Source of the DNA: Escallonia rubra
Lineage: Eukaryota; Streptophyta; Magnoliopsida; Escalloniales; Escalloniaceae
Direction: 5' to 3'
DNA: 64,000 nt
Assembly (NCBI GenBank): GCA_033065855.1
Contig: JAVXUO010001525.1
Coordinates: 1-64,000, forward strand
In this document: positions 11,807-24,126 of the stretch, one piece after another
Layout: the number at the start of each line of letters is the position of its first letter
Position numbering within the stretch: the stretch's first letter is position 1
Translations under genes and position numbers: made by a program
The notes under the pieces: generated by a model
Databases searched by the model: none
Seen by the model: only the letters and a program-made list of their open reading frames with translations
What the model was told of the DNA's origin: nothing

Positions 11807-13553
11807 ACTTGCACAAAGTACACTCAACCAAAAAGAACCCAACTACAAGACAAACCAATAAAAGCTCCATGATCAACACTAATATGCAAATTAATCCCCT
11901 CATTTTCTTTTTGTTAAAAGATCAATTTGTCACTATAGTATATTTTTAACTTCAGAAGAAAACAATAAAAAAAAGTATGAAAAAGATATGAAAATAGTAC
12001 TTTCTTGATAGGGCTGCAAATGAACAAGCTTTTCATGAACAAGCTCATAGATCATTAAATAAAAGCTCATTCTTGATCGCTTATTAAACAAGCCAATTGA
12101 GCTTGAAACAATAAAATTTAGCTCGTTTAATAAATGAACCGAATATGAAAAATTAAAATCGTTCACAAACAAGCTCGTGAATAGCTCGGTTATTAATAAA
12201 TGTATTTCCTACACCTTTAATGGACATTTGACCAAGCATCAAATGAAACTATGGAAGTACCTCGAAAGGCTTGAAAATAGATCATAAGCTAGTAACTTAA
12301 CAGAATATTGACTGGACACTGGGAGTGATTCCAGGGCACAGGTACCAAAGCCATGCGTGTCCAAAAAGAGTACAATGTGGCAACAGCAACATGGAAACAA
12401 AGACATTAAAAAAATTGCTGCCTGAAATGAATCGCTGCCAACAGAGCAAGTACTGCTGCAGCAGCAGATTTTCTGGCACTCTTAACTCACCCTCGAGTCT
12501 GACTCTCTTAAGCTTCCTGGTTCTGGTAAGCATGCACCACCAGTACGTACAAAGGCACTGGGTAATAAACACAGGTTATTGACCATTATTAACCGCCTGT
12601 CTGAGAGGAGAAGCAGATGCAAAGATTTTACTGGGAAAGAAACTACAGTGCAACCCACGTTCATGATTAACGACTAAGGTTTTCAAGTATTGAACCAGCA
12701 TTAACAAATAGAAAAGAAAATATGTAGAGCTACTCTCTCCAAGAGTAGCAATTCAAACGGTTAAATGAAGACTTAAAAAGTAGGAGGAGCATCACACAAT
12801 AGTTCCTATAAGTTCGGTTTATTGCTGAAACCAATGGTCTTCTCAAAGTCGTCTTCAACGCTGCATGAAGGGAGACGAGTTTACTCATTAGCAAATAATT
12901 ATCTCTCTTCCACGGTTCAGTGGTTCACCAATGGATGTAAAGAATCCATAAGATCTGCTGCTTAACATACACGGGATGGAAATAAATTTTAAAATCCAGT
13001 GCAGATAACGGAATAAAACAAGAAGTATACAGCCGAAAAATGTTAGCTGAACCATATGATGTCAAAGTTCCTATTCACAAATTTTTTAAAGCACATCGTT
13101 TAGGAACAGAGTGAAGAAAGTAATTTAGCTGGCCTGCAGATAAGCACATTCTGACTGAAGGTTCCGTATTTAGTTCCAGGGAGTGACATGTGACATCTGG
13201 AACAAAACCTAAATGCCAAGAGACATGGACATGGGCTTTTTGAAAGCAAAACATCTGTACAAACATCCATGCATTAAGACATTTGTGAAGCCCGTAACAG
13301 ATTGCCATATTGCTGAGAGGATAGTATTAGCGTAACTATTTCCACAAGATGGAAACAAATAACAAAGAAGATTTAAATTACTTCGGAAACAGAACACATA
13401 GGCCACTGCTTGGCTCAATGATAGGAAACTGCACCGTCTAGCATGAAATAGCGGTGTATGCAGTTTACCCTTTGCAGCAAGCTGATTATGCTGGACCACA
13501 CTGCATAAAGGCCTTCGTGTAGAATGTACACAACCAAAGTTTTTCTATGTACC
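11807..13553. other. Intergenic / downstream of the second fibrillin-type last exon
   Basis: No recognisable protein. At about 12008-12190 there is a stretch of 'gaacaagctc..agctcgttta' sequence typical of dispersed plant repeats, without clear ends. The part immediately left of 13553 may include a 3' untranslated region of the minus-strand exon at 13554-13653. Confidence 0.35.
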
Positions 13554-13653
13554 TCATTCTTTCCATTCATAAGGAGCACGGTCAACAACCAAATAATCTC
13601 CACGAATATCCTTTGCAACTCGAAGATCATCATCAAGGTACACACAATCAAAC
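13554..13653 (-). CDS. Second copy of the fibrillin last exon (alternative terminal exon or paralog remnant)
   Basis: Read on the minus strand, an acceptor 'ctgcag' is followed by exactly 100 nt ending in TGA, the same length and phase as the last exon of the fibrillin gene at 18043-18142. It encodes FDCVYLDDDLRVAKDIRGDY then LVVDRAPYEWKE and stop. Compared with the other exon, 25 of 32 full codons encode the same residue; seven codons differ only synonymously and seven change the residue, mostly conservatively (E to D, I to L, V to A). This pattern suggests selection on the protein. No matching exon 1 or exon 2 is seen between here and 18043. It may be spliced to the upstream gene as an alternative last exon (intron of about 5.4 kb) or be the survivor of a tandem duplicate. 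Confidence 0.65.
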
Positions 13654-16600
13654 CTGCAGATAATAGACATTTGTCGATGTTAAAGATTCTGTGAGAAATG
13701 CCAAGATGTAACAGCTCTGAGAAAAGACAAACATTTAGAGATTTTCTTGTCCGAAAAGATAAATAAGGCAGGACCAGACGATATTTACTATATACCGTCA
13801 AAGAGAGTTGTGAGAAGACTGCTTTAGCAAGCTTAGAAGACGACCGCAACGTGTGTGCTAGACTAGACCATACTATAAGCCAGAATTGGGAGGCAGGAGA
13901 AAGATAGTTCTTTCACTAGTGAAGGTTTTGCAAGTCATCTTTTAGGGAAACAGAGAATCCTAAAGTCGGGGAGTTCTCGAAAATTTTCAACACACTACGG
14001 AATCAAGTAATAAAAGCACGTGATAGGAGCATTTCACTTTGTCATTTGAAATAACAATAACTTTACAGTCTTCTATAGACTTGATAAGTTATATTTTGGG
14101 TCACAAAAAGTCTTCTATAGACAGGAAGACAACGGAGAACGAAACAAAAATATTCCCTGTCAAGAATTTGGATTTCTTCCCCTGTCAAGATATAAAACTC
14201 TTGTTGTCATATGCAAGGCACAAGCTCCTTCGATGACCTTTCATTTGCTCACAACAGCTAAAAGTTTATAGTTATGCCCTAAAAAGGGTGGGGAAAATAG
14301 ATGCTCAGGCGATAAGACTTTGTTCAAAAGGATTTTCCTAATTCTACTTACAAGGTATCGTTAAGACTTTGCTCAAAAGCCGTCTGCAATGGTCATAACA
14401 ACAGAGTACTGACAAGTATACAATGGTGCACGGACTAGTTGACCAACCATGGTCTTCCTCATGAGTTTGGGCTGGTAATCGCTAGGGATCCTCCACAGGG
14501 GTCAAGAGAGCTTCTTAATTATTAATTATATGGAGTTGCACAGCCCAGGGTCATGTCTGCTAATTTAGTTTTGTAGTTGCGTTTGGCTCTCGGCCTCGTT
14601 TGTAACCCAAAAAAGAAGTCTACAATAGGCTGAAATAAGGATCAGGAGAAACAGAGAATGTATTGTCATCAACTAATCAACGCAAACATTTAATCACAGG
14701 GCACTTTGATATTATCATATTTTGCAAACCGATGACAAACGAAACAAAGTACAGTTTTAATACACAGTGTCAAAGAACTCAAAGCACTTAAAACAAAGAC
14801 GTAACGTTAAGCATTTGGATAGGAGAATATTTCAAACCTAAGGAAGACAATTAAACAGTTGCTCTCCGTACTTAAGTCCTCCCTAATCAGTCACATGCTA
14901 CAAGTACATCACATCTCCGCAGAGGATTCGAGAAGCTGCTTGTTGATGCATGAGTGCAATGGAGTCAATTAGGCATTGAAATGTTCTACTGCGGAAGATG
15001 CTGCAGAGCATGTCATATCTACAGTCTACGTTCGCAGCCCTAATTGTCCATAAGCTTAAACAGTTGGAAATTTCTTCAAGTTCTCAAGGAAATTCTTCTA
15101 CTAATATCATTTTTTGTTATTGGGTCTCACTGGACAGCAAGGACGGTAGAGAAAAGGCACCTGTTTCTAGAAAACTGTGCAATACTTGTAATTCTCCTCT
15201 TAGATGCCCAAATTCAAAGTAGCATTGGGGGTGTACTTTATCCTTACATCAGAACCATAGATGACCAATCAATAGTTTTTAGATCTCACTTCTTAGTTTG
15301 AAGCATGCCTATTGAAAACAAGTCTACACATGGACCATCTCAACTCTCAGTCTCTGATACATGTAGGCAACAATTGCACAAGCCTCACGACTTTAGCTTT
15401 AGACGAACAATAAACGATTGGGGTATATTAAAACAAGCGGGATCCGGAGCTTTATCTCTCATTCTCTCTTCATTACCTTCGGGTAATTCATCCTCTTCAA
15501 AAGGAGCTCAAGAGCCTCTTTAGTATGCTGCCCGAGAACCTTAAAATTAATTCCTCCAAAGAAAAGCAGTAGTTGACTTGGTTCTGAGAGAGGACACTGG
15601 TACACCCGGCACTACAGTCAAGCTCCGCCTTCTGGGGAGAACTCCTCCACCACCGCAATCCTTCAAATCTGATTTAAGCTTTTAAGAGAACTAGCGACTC
15701 AGTAGTAATTGATGCTGCAATCCCCTGTTGTAGATCATAGCTCTAAATTTTGTCCAGAACAAATCTCCCCTGATAAAGTAAACAATTAGCTTCAATTTCA
15801 AGGTCCGCATACCATGAAAACTCCTCCCTTCCAAAGGCCGACTCCCCTCCAAAGCATCTAGGTCCTGAATAGCAGACAACACCCAAGCCAATCTCACATC
15901 AACCCTGCCAGAGACCTCTTTGTTCAAGATCTTGAAATTGCTTTTTAAAAGTGTCAAGTTTTAAGCCAGATAAAAAGAGTACACCTGACTAGCAGTCCAT
16001 CATTGTCAAGAAGCGAAGTGGACATGATCAGAATTTGCTGAGGCAAACACAGTCTGAGTGACTCACGAACCTTTCTTCCCAACTTGGAGAAGTCAGGAAT
16101 CTGTCAATTCTAGAATATGAGCCATTGTCAGCCCCACGAGACCAAGTACATATACCACCTTCCTATAGAGTATCAACAGGCTTTGTCCTGATAAAAAAAA
16201 AGGTGTAAATTTTCCTCATGTCCACAGAAAAGTAATAATATCCTTTTTCACAAGATATAAAGATGACGTAAAAATCACCCCTAAATACCGCAATCTCTCC
16301 CACCTCCGAGATAAACACCTGAGAAGGTCCATGAAGTATCCTCATCTAAGGCTTTCAAAAGACAAGAAAAACAAAGGTAACCAGCATCCAACTTGGAGAA
16401 GGCAAGAATCCAACATCACTAGTAACCACACCCAACTTCAAGATGCTAGACACTTTGGGAACTTAATGGTCATAATGGTGATGTGGACAATGCTAAGGCC
16501 GATGGAAACGAAGATATTTTGTTTTGCTTATTCCTATGTAGATGAGAGGAAATAATTTAAGCATGTTTGAAGAGTTCAAGGAAACTATGGCTCCTGAGTT

Positions 16601-18042
16601 CCAATTATGGGAATTATATCACAATATTTGGGCCTTGACACATGCTTAAGTTCAAGATGCTAGACGTTAGCCTCGTCAATATGCCCGTAGAACATAGACT
16701 AAGATGGTCAAAGCTACATACAGGAGAATGGTAGATCCCACAGTTTGTACAAGTCTTATGGGAAGTTTAAGCTACTTGGCATGCACAAGGCCTGAAACAG
16801 TTTTCTCCGTTAACCTTGGGAGCGGATACATGGAAGTCACCTCCTTGAATTCACATGAAAATCGGTCATAGAACGCCTTGCTACTTAGAGGTATACTTGA
16901 TGTTTCAATTAACCCTCTCAAAGCACTAAGCCTTTGAACTTGCAATAGCAATTTTGCCGTAGATTTATGTCGTAGAAAAAGCACCACTTTTTCCTGTGTT
17001 CTTCATTGGGAGGATATGTATCTTGCTGTTAATTTCTTGTGCTTGTCATGCTATATCATCGACATGGGCCTTCGTTTGGGAGGGCCAGTGGGAATAAATG
17101 AGTTGTGCCAAATTCATGGGAGAAGAAGAGGTAAGGTAGAAACCAGACCTGAAACCCAAGTCAATTTGCGAGGTTTGCTGGAATTTACGAGAAATGCAAC
17201 TTTTGGATAGAGGAGAGTTAATTATAATGATTCATTTAACCAACTGAAGTAGCTTAGATTAGTGCTAAGTACAGTTAAATTGAGATTAAAAGTTTAAGGC
17301 AAGCACCAGAAAAAAAATGTTCAAGGAAACAAAACGCAAAAAACTGAACTCTGGATCAAGGAAGATATAAGGGGACATTATAACTCAAATGGGCACCGTG
17401 TATCATCAACTTTGAGCAGATGGGAGATGGTTTCTTGAGTTGACTTCAGTGGTCACAAAAGTAGGTGACCAGGAGCAGATTATTAACAAGGATTGGGGGA
17501 GTAACATAGTAGCTCCTCAAAGGGAAATGATTGTTTCCAGGATTTGTCCTTCATCTTTTTTCTTCTTTATTATTTTCATAACTATCCCACTTTAGGTAAT
17601 GTAAGCCAGTCATTTAATTGAGAAACTTGTGTATTAGAGGTGTGGTCAGCTGCCACTGATGCATTACTCAGTCAAGGTGAAAATGAAAGTGGACTAGTGC
17701 CAGAAAACAAATAAGAATGATCAATCACTACTTGATACACTAATAGTTGAGACTTCCAAAAAATCTCCAAACACTGACGGAAGGTCAGCCCATTCACGGT
17801 AACAGCACATGTCTAAACGAAACAGGCTACAGGTCAATAGATGGCACCAACAAATCTAAAAGCGCAAAGAAGAGAAACCATATCAAAGGAAAATATTAAC
17901 AACTATCCAAGATTTGAACATGAAGCAATAACAACACAGATTAACATGGAGCCAACTAAGCTGGAGTAAACATTTTGAACAAAGTGAACCAAAAATAAGT
18001 TCCGACTACGAATATATTGAAGTACAGAGATATTCTTCACCT
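13654..18042. other. Region between the two fibrillin-type last exons, no exon recognised
   Basis: 4.4 kb of AT-rich DNA. I looked on the minus strand for a second exon 1 ('TWRLVWTTEKEQ'-like) or exon 2 ('GKDWELPLPPFGQG'-like) and found none. Several short ORFs (for example 15691-15957 minus and 16772-16987 minus) do not resemble a known family. No TIRs or LTR ends were recognised. Confidence 0.4.
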
Positions 18043-20055
18043 TCATTCTTTCCAAGAATAGGGAGCACGATCAACAACTAAATAGTCTCCCCTAATATCT
18101 TTCACAACTCGAATCTCCTCGTCAAGGTACACGGACTCAAACCTACACAAAGAAGATGTCCTCGAACCCAATCACAAAGCCAGGGGGGGAGGGGGGGGGG
18201 GGGAGGGAGGGAGGGGAGAGAGAGAGAGAGAGTCATAACAAAAAACAGCCCACTCTTCCCACTTCCAAACCGGTAAAGCAACCAAAAACCTCAGAAAGAA
18301 CAGCCACCAATTCTAACTGCTGACGTACAATTGAAAGAACCATTAATGACTTTGGAGTACTAAATCAAATGAAACAGTTTTTCCCGGTCAGTGATTCCGT
18401 TTATTGTTGAGCATGTATAATGAGCATTCTCATGTATAGCCGGGCAATTATATAAAGTTTAATTCTCAGTTGCACGTATCATGTAGGTACTTGGCATAAT
18501 TTATGTAAACACCACCTGCGACAGTTTACATAGTGCAATTATGGTCAGTAGGACAACGTGATACACGAAACATACAAGGGAACCTCACAAGTGCCAACCA
18601 ATCCAATGATGTGAATAATTGTTATTTAGTTAGAGGACATTAACATTCTTCATTGGGCTAATACTTTTTCAACCATCAGCAGTTGTAGATACTTTTTCAG
18701 TAAACTAAAGCAGTGCCCTACCCACAATTAGACAAGAAACCGAGACAAAAGCATAACAAAAGATGAATCAGAAGAAAAATTCCCTCAGAAGATGATAATA
18801 CAAATAGCCGTTGCTAAAATACGTTGAACGGACCCAGAGTCAACCAAACTCTACAATTACGTTCGGAACAGTGAAAATCTAGACTTCACAGAAGTTACCT
18901 GTGACGACATTGAGAATGTTAAAGGTCGTGAAATATGCATTAAAATTGTAAACTAAAGGCAAAGTTTTTAAGATCTTATAGAAGCATACACATATGATGC
19001 AGGTTGTGCAACATCTCAATGAGCTGCCACAGTCTCAAATGCTAATGTAACACCAAAATCAAAACATAAGCACTCACCATCCTTGCCCAAATGGCGGCAA
19101 TGGAAGCTCCCAATCTTTCCCGCGTAGAACGGCACTCGTAAATCTGCAACAACACGTACAGCATTAGTTCTACAAATACCATTACCCTAAACCAAGAAGG
19201 AAACAACAATGCTCCCTCCGTTTCATAATCTACCCCTTTTGACTTTTTGCAATTTCTAGGATTTAATTCGAGCATCGAAAAATGGGATTAAACTTATATG
19301 CAAATATTATATGTTTAGAAAAAATGGTTGTTTGACGAGTCAAATTAGAGCAAAATCAATGAGCAAAGTTGATGTTTTACAAGCTCAACTTTCATTCTAG
19401 GAACTCTCCAAAAGGTCAAAGGGACAAAACTTATACAACTGGGGGAGTAATAATTATAGTTCACAACCCAATCTGCATATTTCCTGTTGCATAAGAATTT
19501 AAATTCACCTACCTACTTCCATAGATGCTCAATCACTTCCAATAATAGAAACATCTTTTAAATTGACCCCATATTTATTTACCTAAAATTCACTCGTTGC
19601 TGTGAAGCAATTTCGATGTTGGACCGAACGAAAAACACCCCATCAGGCGGAAAAGTGATCACATTGTTCAGAGCCCGGTTCTCCACATCGATGACCTGCA
19701 AAACATCGCCGGCCCTCGTCCCGAAAAAACCGGCGTTCTTGATGATGAACAGCTGTTCTTTCTCCGTGGTCCACACCAGCCTCCACGTGCCCGACAGAGA
19801 ACTGCCCGTGGTGACGGTGTCGCGGCCCAGAAGGGCGACGTTTTCAATGGCGTCGACGATCTGGGAGAGCTTCTGGGGTTCCTTCTGGGTGGCGAGGCCT
19901 CGGTCCTGGTCGGAGATGAGGCTGAGGAGGTGGGATTTGGCGGAGAGCGCTTGGTCCGTGAGCGAGGAACGGGTGAGGGTGGGGTTGAGTCGATGGTGGG
20001 GTTTGAAGGGGGGGGGGTGGTTGGAAATGGCGGGAAAGGATAGGCATGTGGCCAT
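18043..20055 (-). CDS. PAP11: PAP/fibrillin family protein, plastid-lipid-associated protein 11 type, three exons
   Basis: Exon 1 is 20055-19583, exon 2 is 19143-19078, exon 3 is 18142-18043, all with GT..AG borders. The joined length is 639 nt, giving 212 residues and a TGA. Residues 1 to about 40 are S/P/H/T-rich with few acids, a likely chloroplast transit peptide. The fibrillin lipocalin-like domain follows: 'LLSLISDQDRGLATQ', 'LSGTWRLVWTTEKEQLF', 'GDVLQVIDVENRALNNV', 'PPDGVFFVRSNIEIAS', then exon 2 'FTSAVLRGKDWELPLPPFG' and exon 3 'DIRGDYLVVDRAPYSW'. From knowledge of the family, fibrillins bind lipids at thylakoids and plastoglobules; the specific role of this subgroup is not well defined. 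The length and C-terminus fit PAP11 (FBN9 group); the subgroup name is from memory. Intron 1 holds a MITE. The start chosen is the ATG that opens the transit-like peptide; an upstream ATG at 20153 is out of frame. Confidence 0.9.
18182..18232. repeat. G/A-rich low-complexity tract in intron 2
   Basis: Runs of G followed by (GGGA)n and (GA)n, lying in the second intron of the fibrillin gene (18143-19077) close to the acceptor side of exon 3. On the coding strand this is a long C/T tract, so it could extend or blur the polypyrimidine signal. Confidence 0.85.
19212..19447. mobile_element. Stowaway-like MITE inside fibrillin intron 1
   Basis: The left end is CTCCCTCCGTTTCATAAT, and the reverse complement of the right end reads CTCCCCCAGTTGTATAA. 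The right flank is TA; the left flank is TG, so the expected TA duplication is decayed. At about 236 bp it makes up roughly half of the 439-bp intron 1. Confidence 0.65.
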
Positions 20056-20722
20056 GGAGGAGGGGAGGATGGAGCTAATATGGTGAATTTGGGCGTTTGA
20101 TCATATTCTTTGATGGTTAGTTTCTGTGGCGCCTGCTTCAAACGCACGTCCATTGCAAGTTTTTGTCTCTCTCTTCTCTTTTTTGGGAAAATGTGCTATT
20201 TCTATTAAGTTCCGGTTGAATTGAATTGCAGAATTAAAATTGAAAAAAATTATTCAATCAAAGAAACATAATTAATTAAAAAAAAATTAACTTCATTCTT
20301 TTTATTCAAATTTACACATAATTGACTTGCGCACATGTTTTCTTCTTTTAAGATTGCTCTACTCCATTTTTGTTGTTCTTTTTATTCAATTTCACAATAA
20401 AATTACTATAGGATTAGAAATCCATAAGTGAATATTAGCCAAAAAAATTAGACCATGTCTGCATCTTCACTGTAAATTGACCTTTTCTTTTTTCGGATTT
20501 GAAACCAAAAAAAAAAAAGTGACCTGTTGTTGCGAGCTTGTTTGTAACTTCCAGATTACTTCAATAAAGTGGGAGGATGGAAGAAAGCTAACTATTAAAC
20601 CATTGCTTGGTTTTAGTGCATTTACAATTTATATTATGCACTCAACATTATTTTTACCCATACTTAATTATCTTGAGAGTTTACATAGGCTAAATGGCAT
20701 TTAAACCCCTATGGTTTGAACA
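20056..20722. other. Upstream region of the fibrillin gene
   Basis: AT-rich sequence with poly-A and poly-T runs. On the minus strand a CT/GA-rich stretch lies at about 20165-20185, a plausible 5' leader, but no convincing TATA box was found. The segment 20700-20732 is the left flank of the large MULE. Confidence 0.35.
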
Positions 20723-21051
20723 TTGTTGCAAAGGGATAATTCTATTTTAGTCCCTTATACTTTCTTCGTTTTTTTATTTTTGTTCCTATACTTCAAAATA
20801 TTTTAAATCAGTCATTATACTCTGTGTTGTCATCAAATAAGCCATTCTGTTAGCTTTTCCCGTCCAAAATGATCATGTGACATGCATGTGCTCTACTTTT
20901 GGAGGCTATTACTGTCAAGCCATCCTTTTAACCTGTTTTAAAGGGAGAAATGGACACATTTGGGCGGGAAAAGTGTCTTATATGTTTACCCAACTGTGCA
21001 AATGCAAATGAAGGGTAAGAGGGAATTGAGGAGAGAAGAAGGAAATGGGCG

Positions 21052-21418
21052 AAATGATGTGTCATTCTAGGAAAAGAAGCAAGGTTGTAACCTCTTTGAT
21101 GGATGCTAATCTTGGGAGAAGTTTCTCAGTTGCAGCGGTTTTGTGGTAAGTAATTTGATGCTCTATTTTTCGATAATGCTCCATTTTTTAAGTTGTAGAA
21201 AATTTTGAGGTTGATGCTCCATTGTTTCAGGTGAATGGAGGCTGTGGGCTTTTTGCATGGTTGGATCCCCCAATGTGTGATAGATCGAGAGCTCTTATCC
21301 CAGGTTTACTAAGAAATATGAAAAAATTGAGATGAATTTAACAACTGTTAGGAAGAGAGAGAAGCTGTACTGGGGTATTGTTGTGGTGTTGCTAACTTAT
21401 ATCTTTTGTTGTAAGTGA
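21052..21418 (+). pseudogene. GRF-type zinc-finger protein with C-terminal membrane helix, degenerate
   Basis: Two blocks separated by an intron-like segment (donor ggtaag near 21146, acceptor tttcag at 21230). Block 1 contains 'MCHSRKRSKVVTSLMDANLG', and block 2 'VNGGCGLFAWLDPPMCDRSR' followed by 'ALIPGLLR'. Plant GRF zinc fingers read C-x-C ... TSxTxxNPGRRFxxC ... CxFFxWxDPPM. Here the second cysteine of the first pair and the cysteine after GR are lost. After LLR a single-base shift breaks the frame, beyond which a K/R-rich helix and the hydrophobic segment 'YWGIVVVLLTYIFCC' end the protein. The plus orientation is opposite to the transposase. The GRF assignment is from family knowledge and no search was run; function in transposition is unknown. 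Confidence 0.65.
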
Positions 21419-22439
21419 GGGTGCAACAATGTGTTTCCTTGGTACAGTGATGAAACGAATTAAAATCTTGTTGTTGGAACTGTTTATTTTACCTTATTGA
21501 TGTTGTAGAAGTACTATAACACTGCATGCAAAATATAGTGATATTTAACACTTAAAAATATTAACAACAATCTGGCAATACAATGATATCTACCACCGCA
21601 AACTACTAACAAGAGTTTGCCAATGCTGAACAGAAAAAATACATATATAGCTCAAATCCTGAAAAATATTGTTCCAACTTGATTGCAAAAGCAATACATT
21701 GATATCTTATAATTTTACAACAAGTTTTAGGCCAACTGGCAAATTTCAGAGCCAACAAAATAAACTGGCAAGTTTCAGGCATGTTCACAACCACTTTGAG
21801 CATTACAAAGGCAATTACATGTCAAGTTATATGTCTACAACCATTTAAGCCCACAAAAATTTTTCCAAAATAACATGCCTAATTACAATCAATGACCATC
21901 TTCAAGTCAATGACCATCATCAAAGTTTTCCTTCCTTGTCACTTGGTTGTTCCCCACTTTGTTCATTGCCGACTCTAGCAACTGCTTGTAACGATGATAG
22001 TGTGACACACCTTTTGCCCCTGTAGTTGAATGAAGCTTCCTTGACTAAGGTGCTACCTATTTTATGCATGACAGGGGGTGATAGTGGCCTAAACATAGGG
22101 TGCTTATCGCTTTGGATGTCATAAGAACTTGGAGGTTGTTATGAACCATTAACCAATAGATAATTGTTGACAAAAGTCATGGGTTCAAACAATCACACTA
22201 AAATTTTGTAAAACACAAAACAATAAAAACAAGTGAAAAAACCAACACTCACAGCAAAACTGCAATTTGAACCAGTAGGCCTCCACACTAGTCTTAAGTT
22301 GGTTGTGACATGGAGGCATGAACCTGTAAAGCAAAACAACATAATAGACATAAGTTGCCAAAGACTGGAATATGCACAAAATAAAAATCTTGTAAATGGA
22401 ACTTATCACACATTTGGCATTTGACTTGAACTTGTCTGA

Positions 22440-22930
22440 GGTCTTGGTCTAGGGCTTTGCCTTGAACCTGCAGCTAGTCTAGGCCCTTGCCTGACGTGCA
22501 TCTGGTCTAGGCCCTTGCCTTGGACCTGCAGCTGGTCTAGGTCCTTGCCTTGGACCTGCAGCTGATCTAGGTCCTTGCGTTGGACCTGCAGCTGATCTCA
22601 ACCCTTGCCTTGGACTTGCAACTGGCCTAGGACCCTGACTTGGACCTGTAGCTGGTATAGGGCCCTAACTATGACCTGCATTTGTCCTGGGGCCATGACT
22701 TATAGTTGATATTGGTCCTGGGCCCTACATTCTTAGACTTGCTAGTATTGGGCCCTGCCTTGGACCTGTATTTATCCTAGGGCCCTGATTTACAGGTATT
22801 GTTGGTCTTGGACTTGCTGGTCTTGGGCCTTGCCTTAGACCTGCATTTGTCGTGAGGCCCTTATTTACAGGTGTTGTTGGACTTCGACCTTCATTTGTCC
22901 TTGGGCCCTGATTTGAAGCTGTTGCTGTTC
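22440..22930 (-). repeat. 30-bp coding minisatellite in the transposase tail
   Basis: Tandem, progressively diverged 30-bp units such as 'gacctgcagctggtctaggt' plus 10 more bases. On the minus strand the open frame reads a ten-residue repeat RQGPRPAAGP. Low-complexity G/P/R/Q tails are common after the zinc knuckle in plant MULE transposases, so this is probably the C-terminus of the protein encoded just upstream. Confidence 0.75.
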
Positions 22931-23706
22931 TTGAGCCTTGTCTTATTGCCTACAAGGCCAATTTAGATTGTTATATAAGTACAGTTAGAAGATTCAATTA
23001 AGATTGCTACAAGTTCAAGTGTCCTTATAGGTGGCTTTGATCTTCTCCTTTTCTCAATAGTTGCATCAACATAATCAAGCGCAGCTGCTTCATCCATCGT
23101 ACATTGGTTACTTGCATTAATATCACTAACCCCAGCTGCATTCCTTGAGTCATCACCAACCTCAGCTGCAGTCCTTGAGCCATCATCAACCTCAGATGCA
23201 TTTTGCCTAGGTTTCTTCACTCTTTTCACATAGGTTGTGGTTATTGGTTTATGGCATGTTCTTCTATTGTGTTGTAGCTCTCCACAATTATTGTAAATTA
23301 AACTTTCCTTGAACTTCCTCAGTTTATTAGGATTCTTTTTGGGATTAATCTCATTAACCTTTCTTTTCATGTTCTCTTAGGTCTAACAACGGATGGGAAT
23401 GGTGGAGGTTCCCTGACTATGGCCACTGGTCTTCATTCTTTATTGGATAAACAATGTTTTCATATGCTTTTTCGAATGTCATCTTCTAGTGGTACTGATG
23501 TACATAGAACTCAAGGTTTTCTCTTAGCTTGTGGATTGTTAAAACTGCATGTACGCAAGGAATCCCTGTTAAGTCCCATCTTTTGCACCTACATGTCTGT
23601 TGTCTTACATCAACATCATGATGTCCACCATTTAACAAGACTACTTGAAACTTACGTGCACCAGAAAACTCAACCCACACACATGTTTGACTCATTTTTG
23701 GCCTTT

Positions 23707-23710
<4 letters not shown>

Positions 23711-23762
<52 letters not shown>
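23711..23762. repeat. (TA)n microsatellite within the transposase pseudogene
   Basis: 26 uninterrupted AT units, seen directly. The tract lies between the catalytic core and the SWIM finger on the minus strand and would add alternating Tyr/Ile residues. Confidence 0.95.
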
Positions 23763-23767
<5 letters not shown>

Positions 23768-24126
23768 ATTGTTGGACATAAAGGCCCAACTTTGGTTGCA
23801 ATAAACTCTCTCTGCTTCATCATCCTCTTCATTAAGTACAGTCTTATCTACTCTAATAGGCTGATAAGGAAAGCTCCCTAGCTTTGACAATTGCAGCATT
23901 AAATGACTCAGAATGGTTATGTAAAAGCATGTCACACTTTGAAAATGTGTTAAAGTGTGATCTACTCCATTGCTTTCGATCCTTGTCTCCTAACTATTCT
24001 AAAGTATCTCTACTTAACTTCCACATCTCCAGTATCTCATGCTCAAACCTTGTTGGGTATGTTGTTCTTGCATAAGCCCACAATTGATCTATCAATGCCT
24101 TGCAATTATACTTTACTTTAAAGTTA

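Noticed and set aside
12008-12190. Possible hAT-type MITE with 'gaacaagctc' motifs
   Set aside because: Neither clear inverted ends nor a target duplication could be defined.
13415-13849. 144-codon minus-strand ORF
   Set aside because: It overlaps the fibrillin-type exon in the wrong frame and reads through its splice site; it is a shadow of that exon and its intron.
15691-15957. 88-codon minus-strand ORF, possible transposon remnant
   Set aside because: No recognisable motif; cannot be assigned.
19616-20086. 156-codon plus-strand ORF opposite fibrillin exon 1
   Set aside because: Antisense shadow of a confidently identified exon with no family match.
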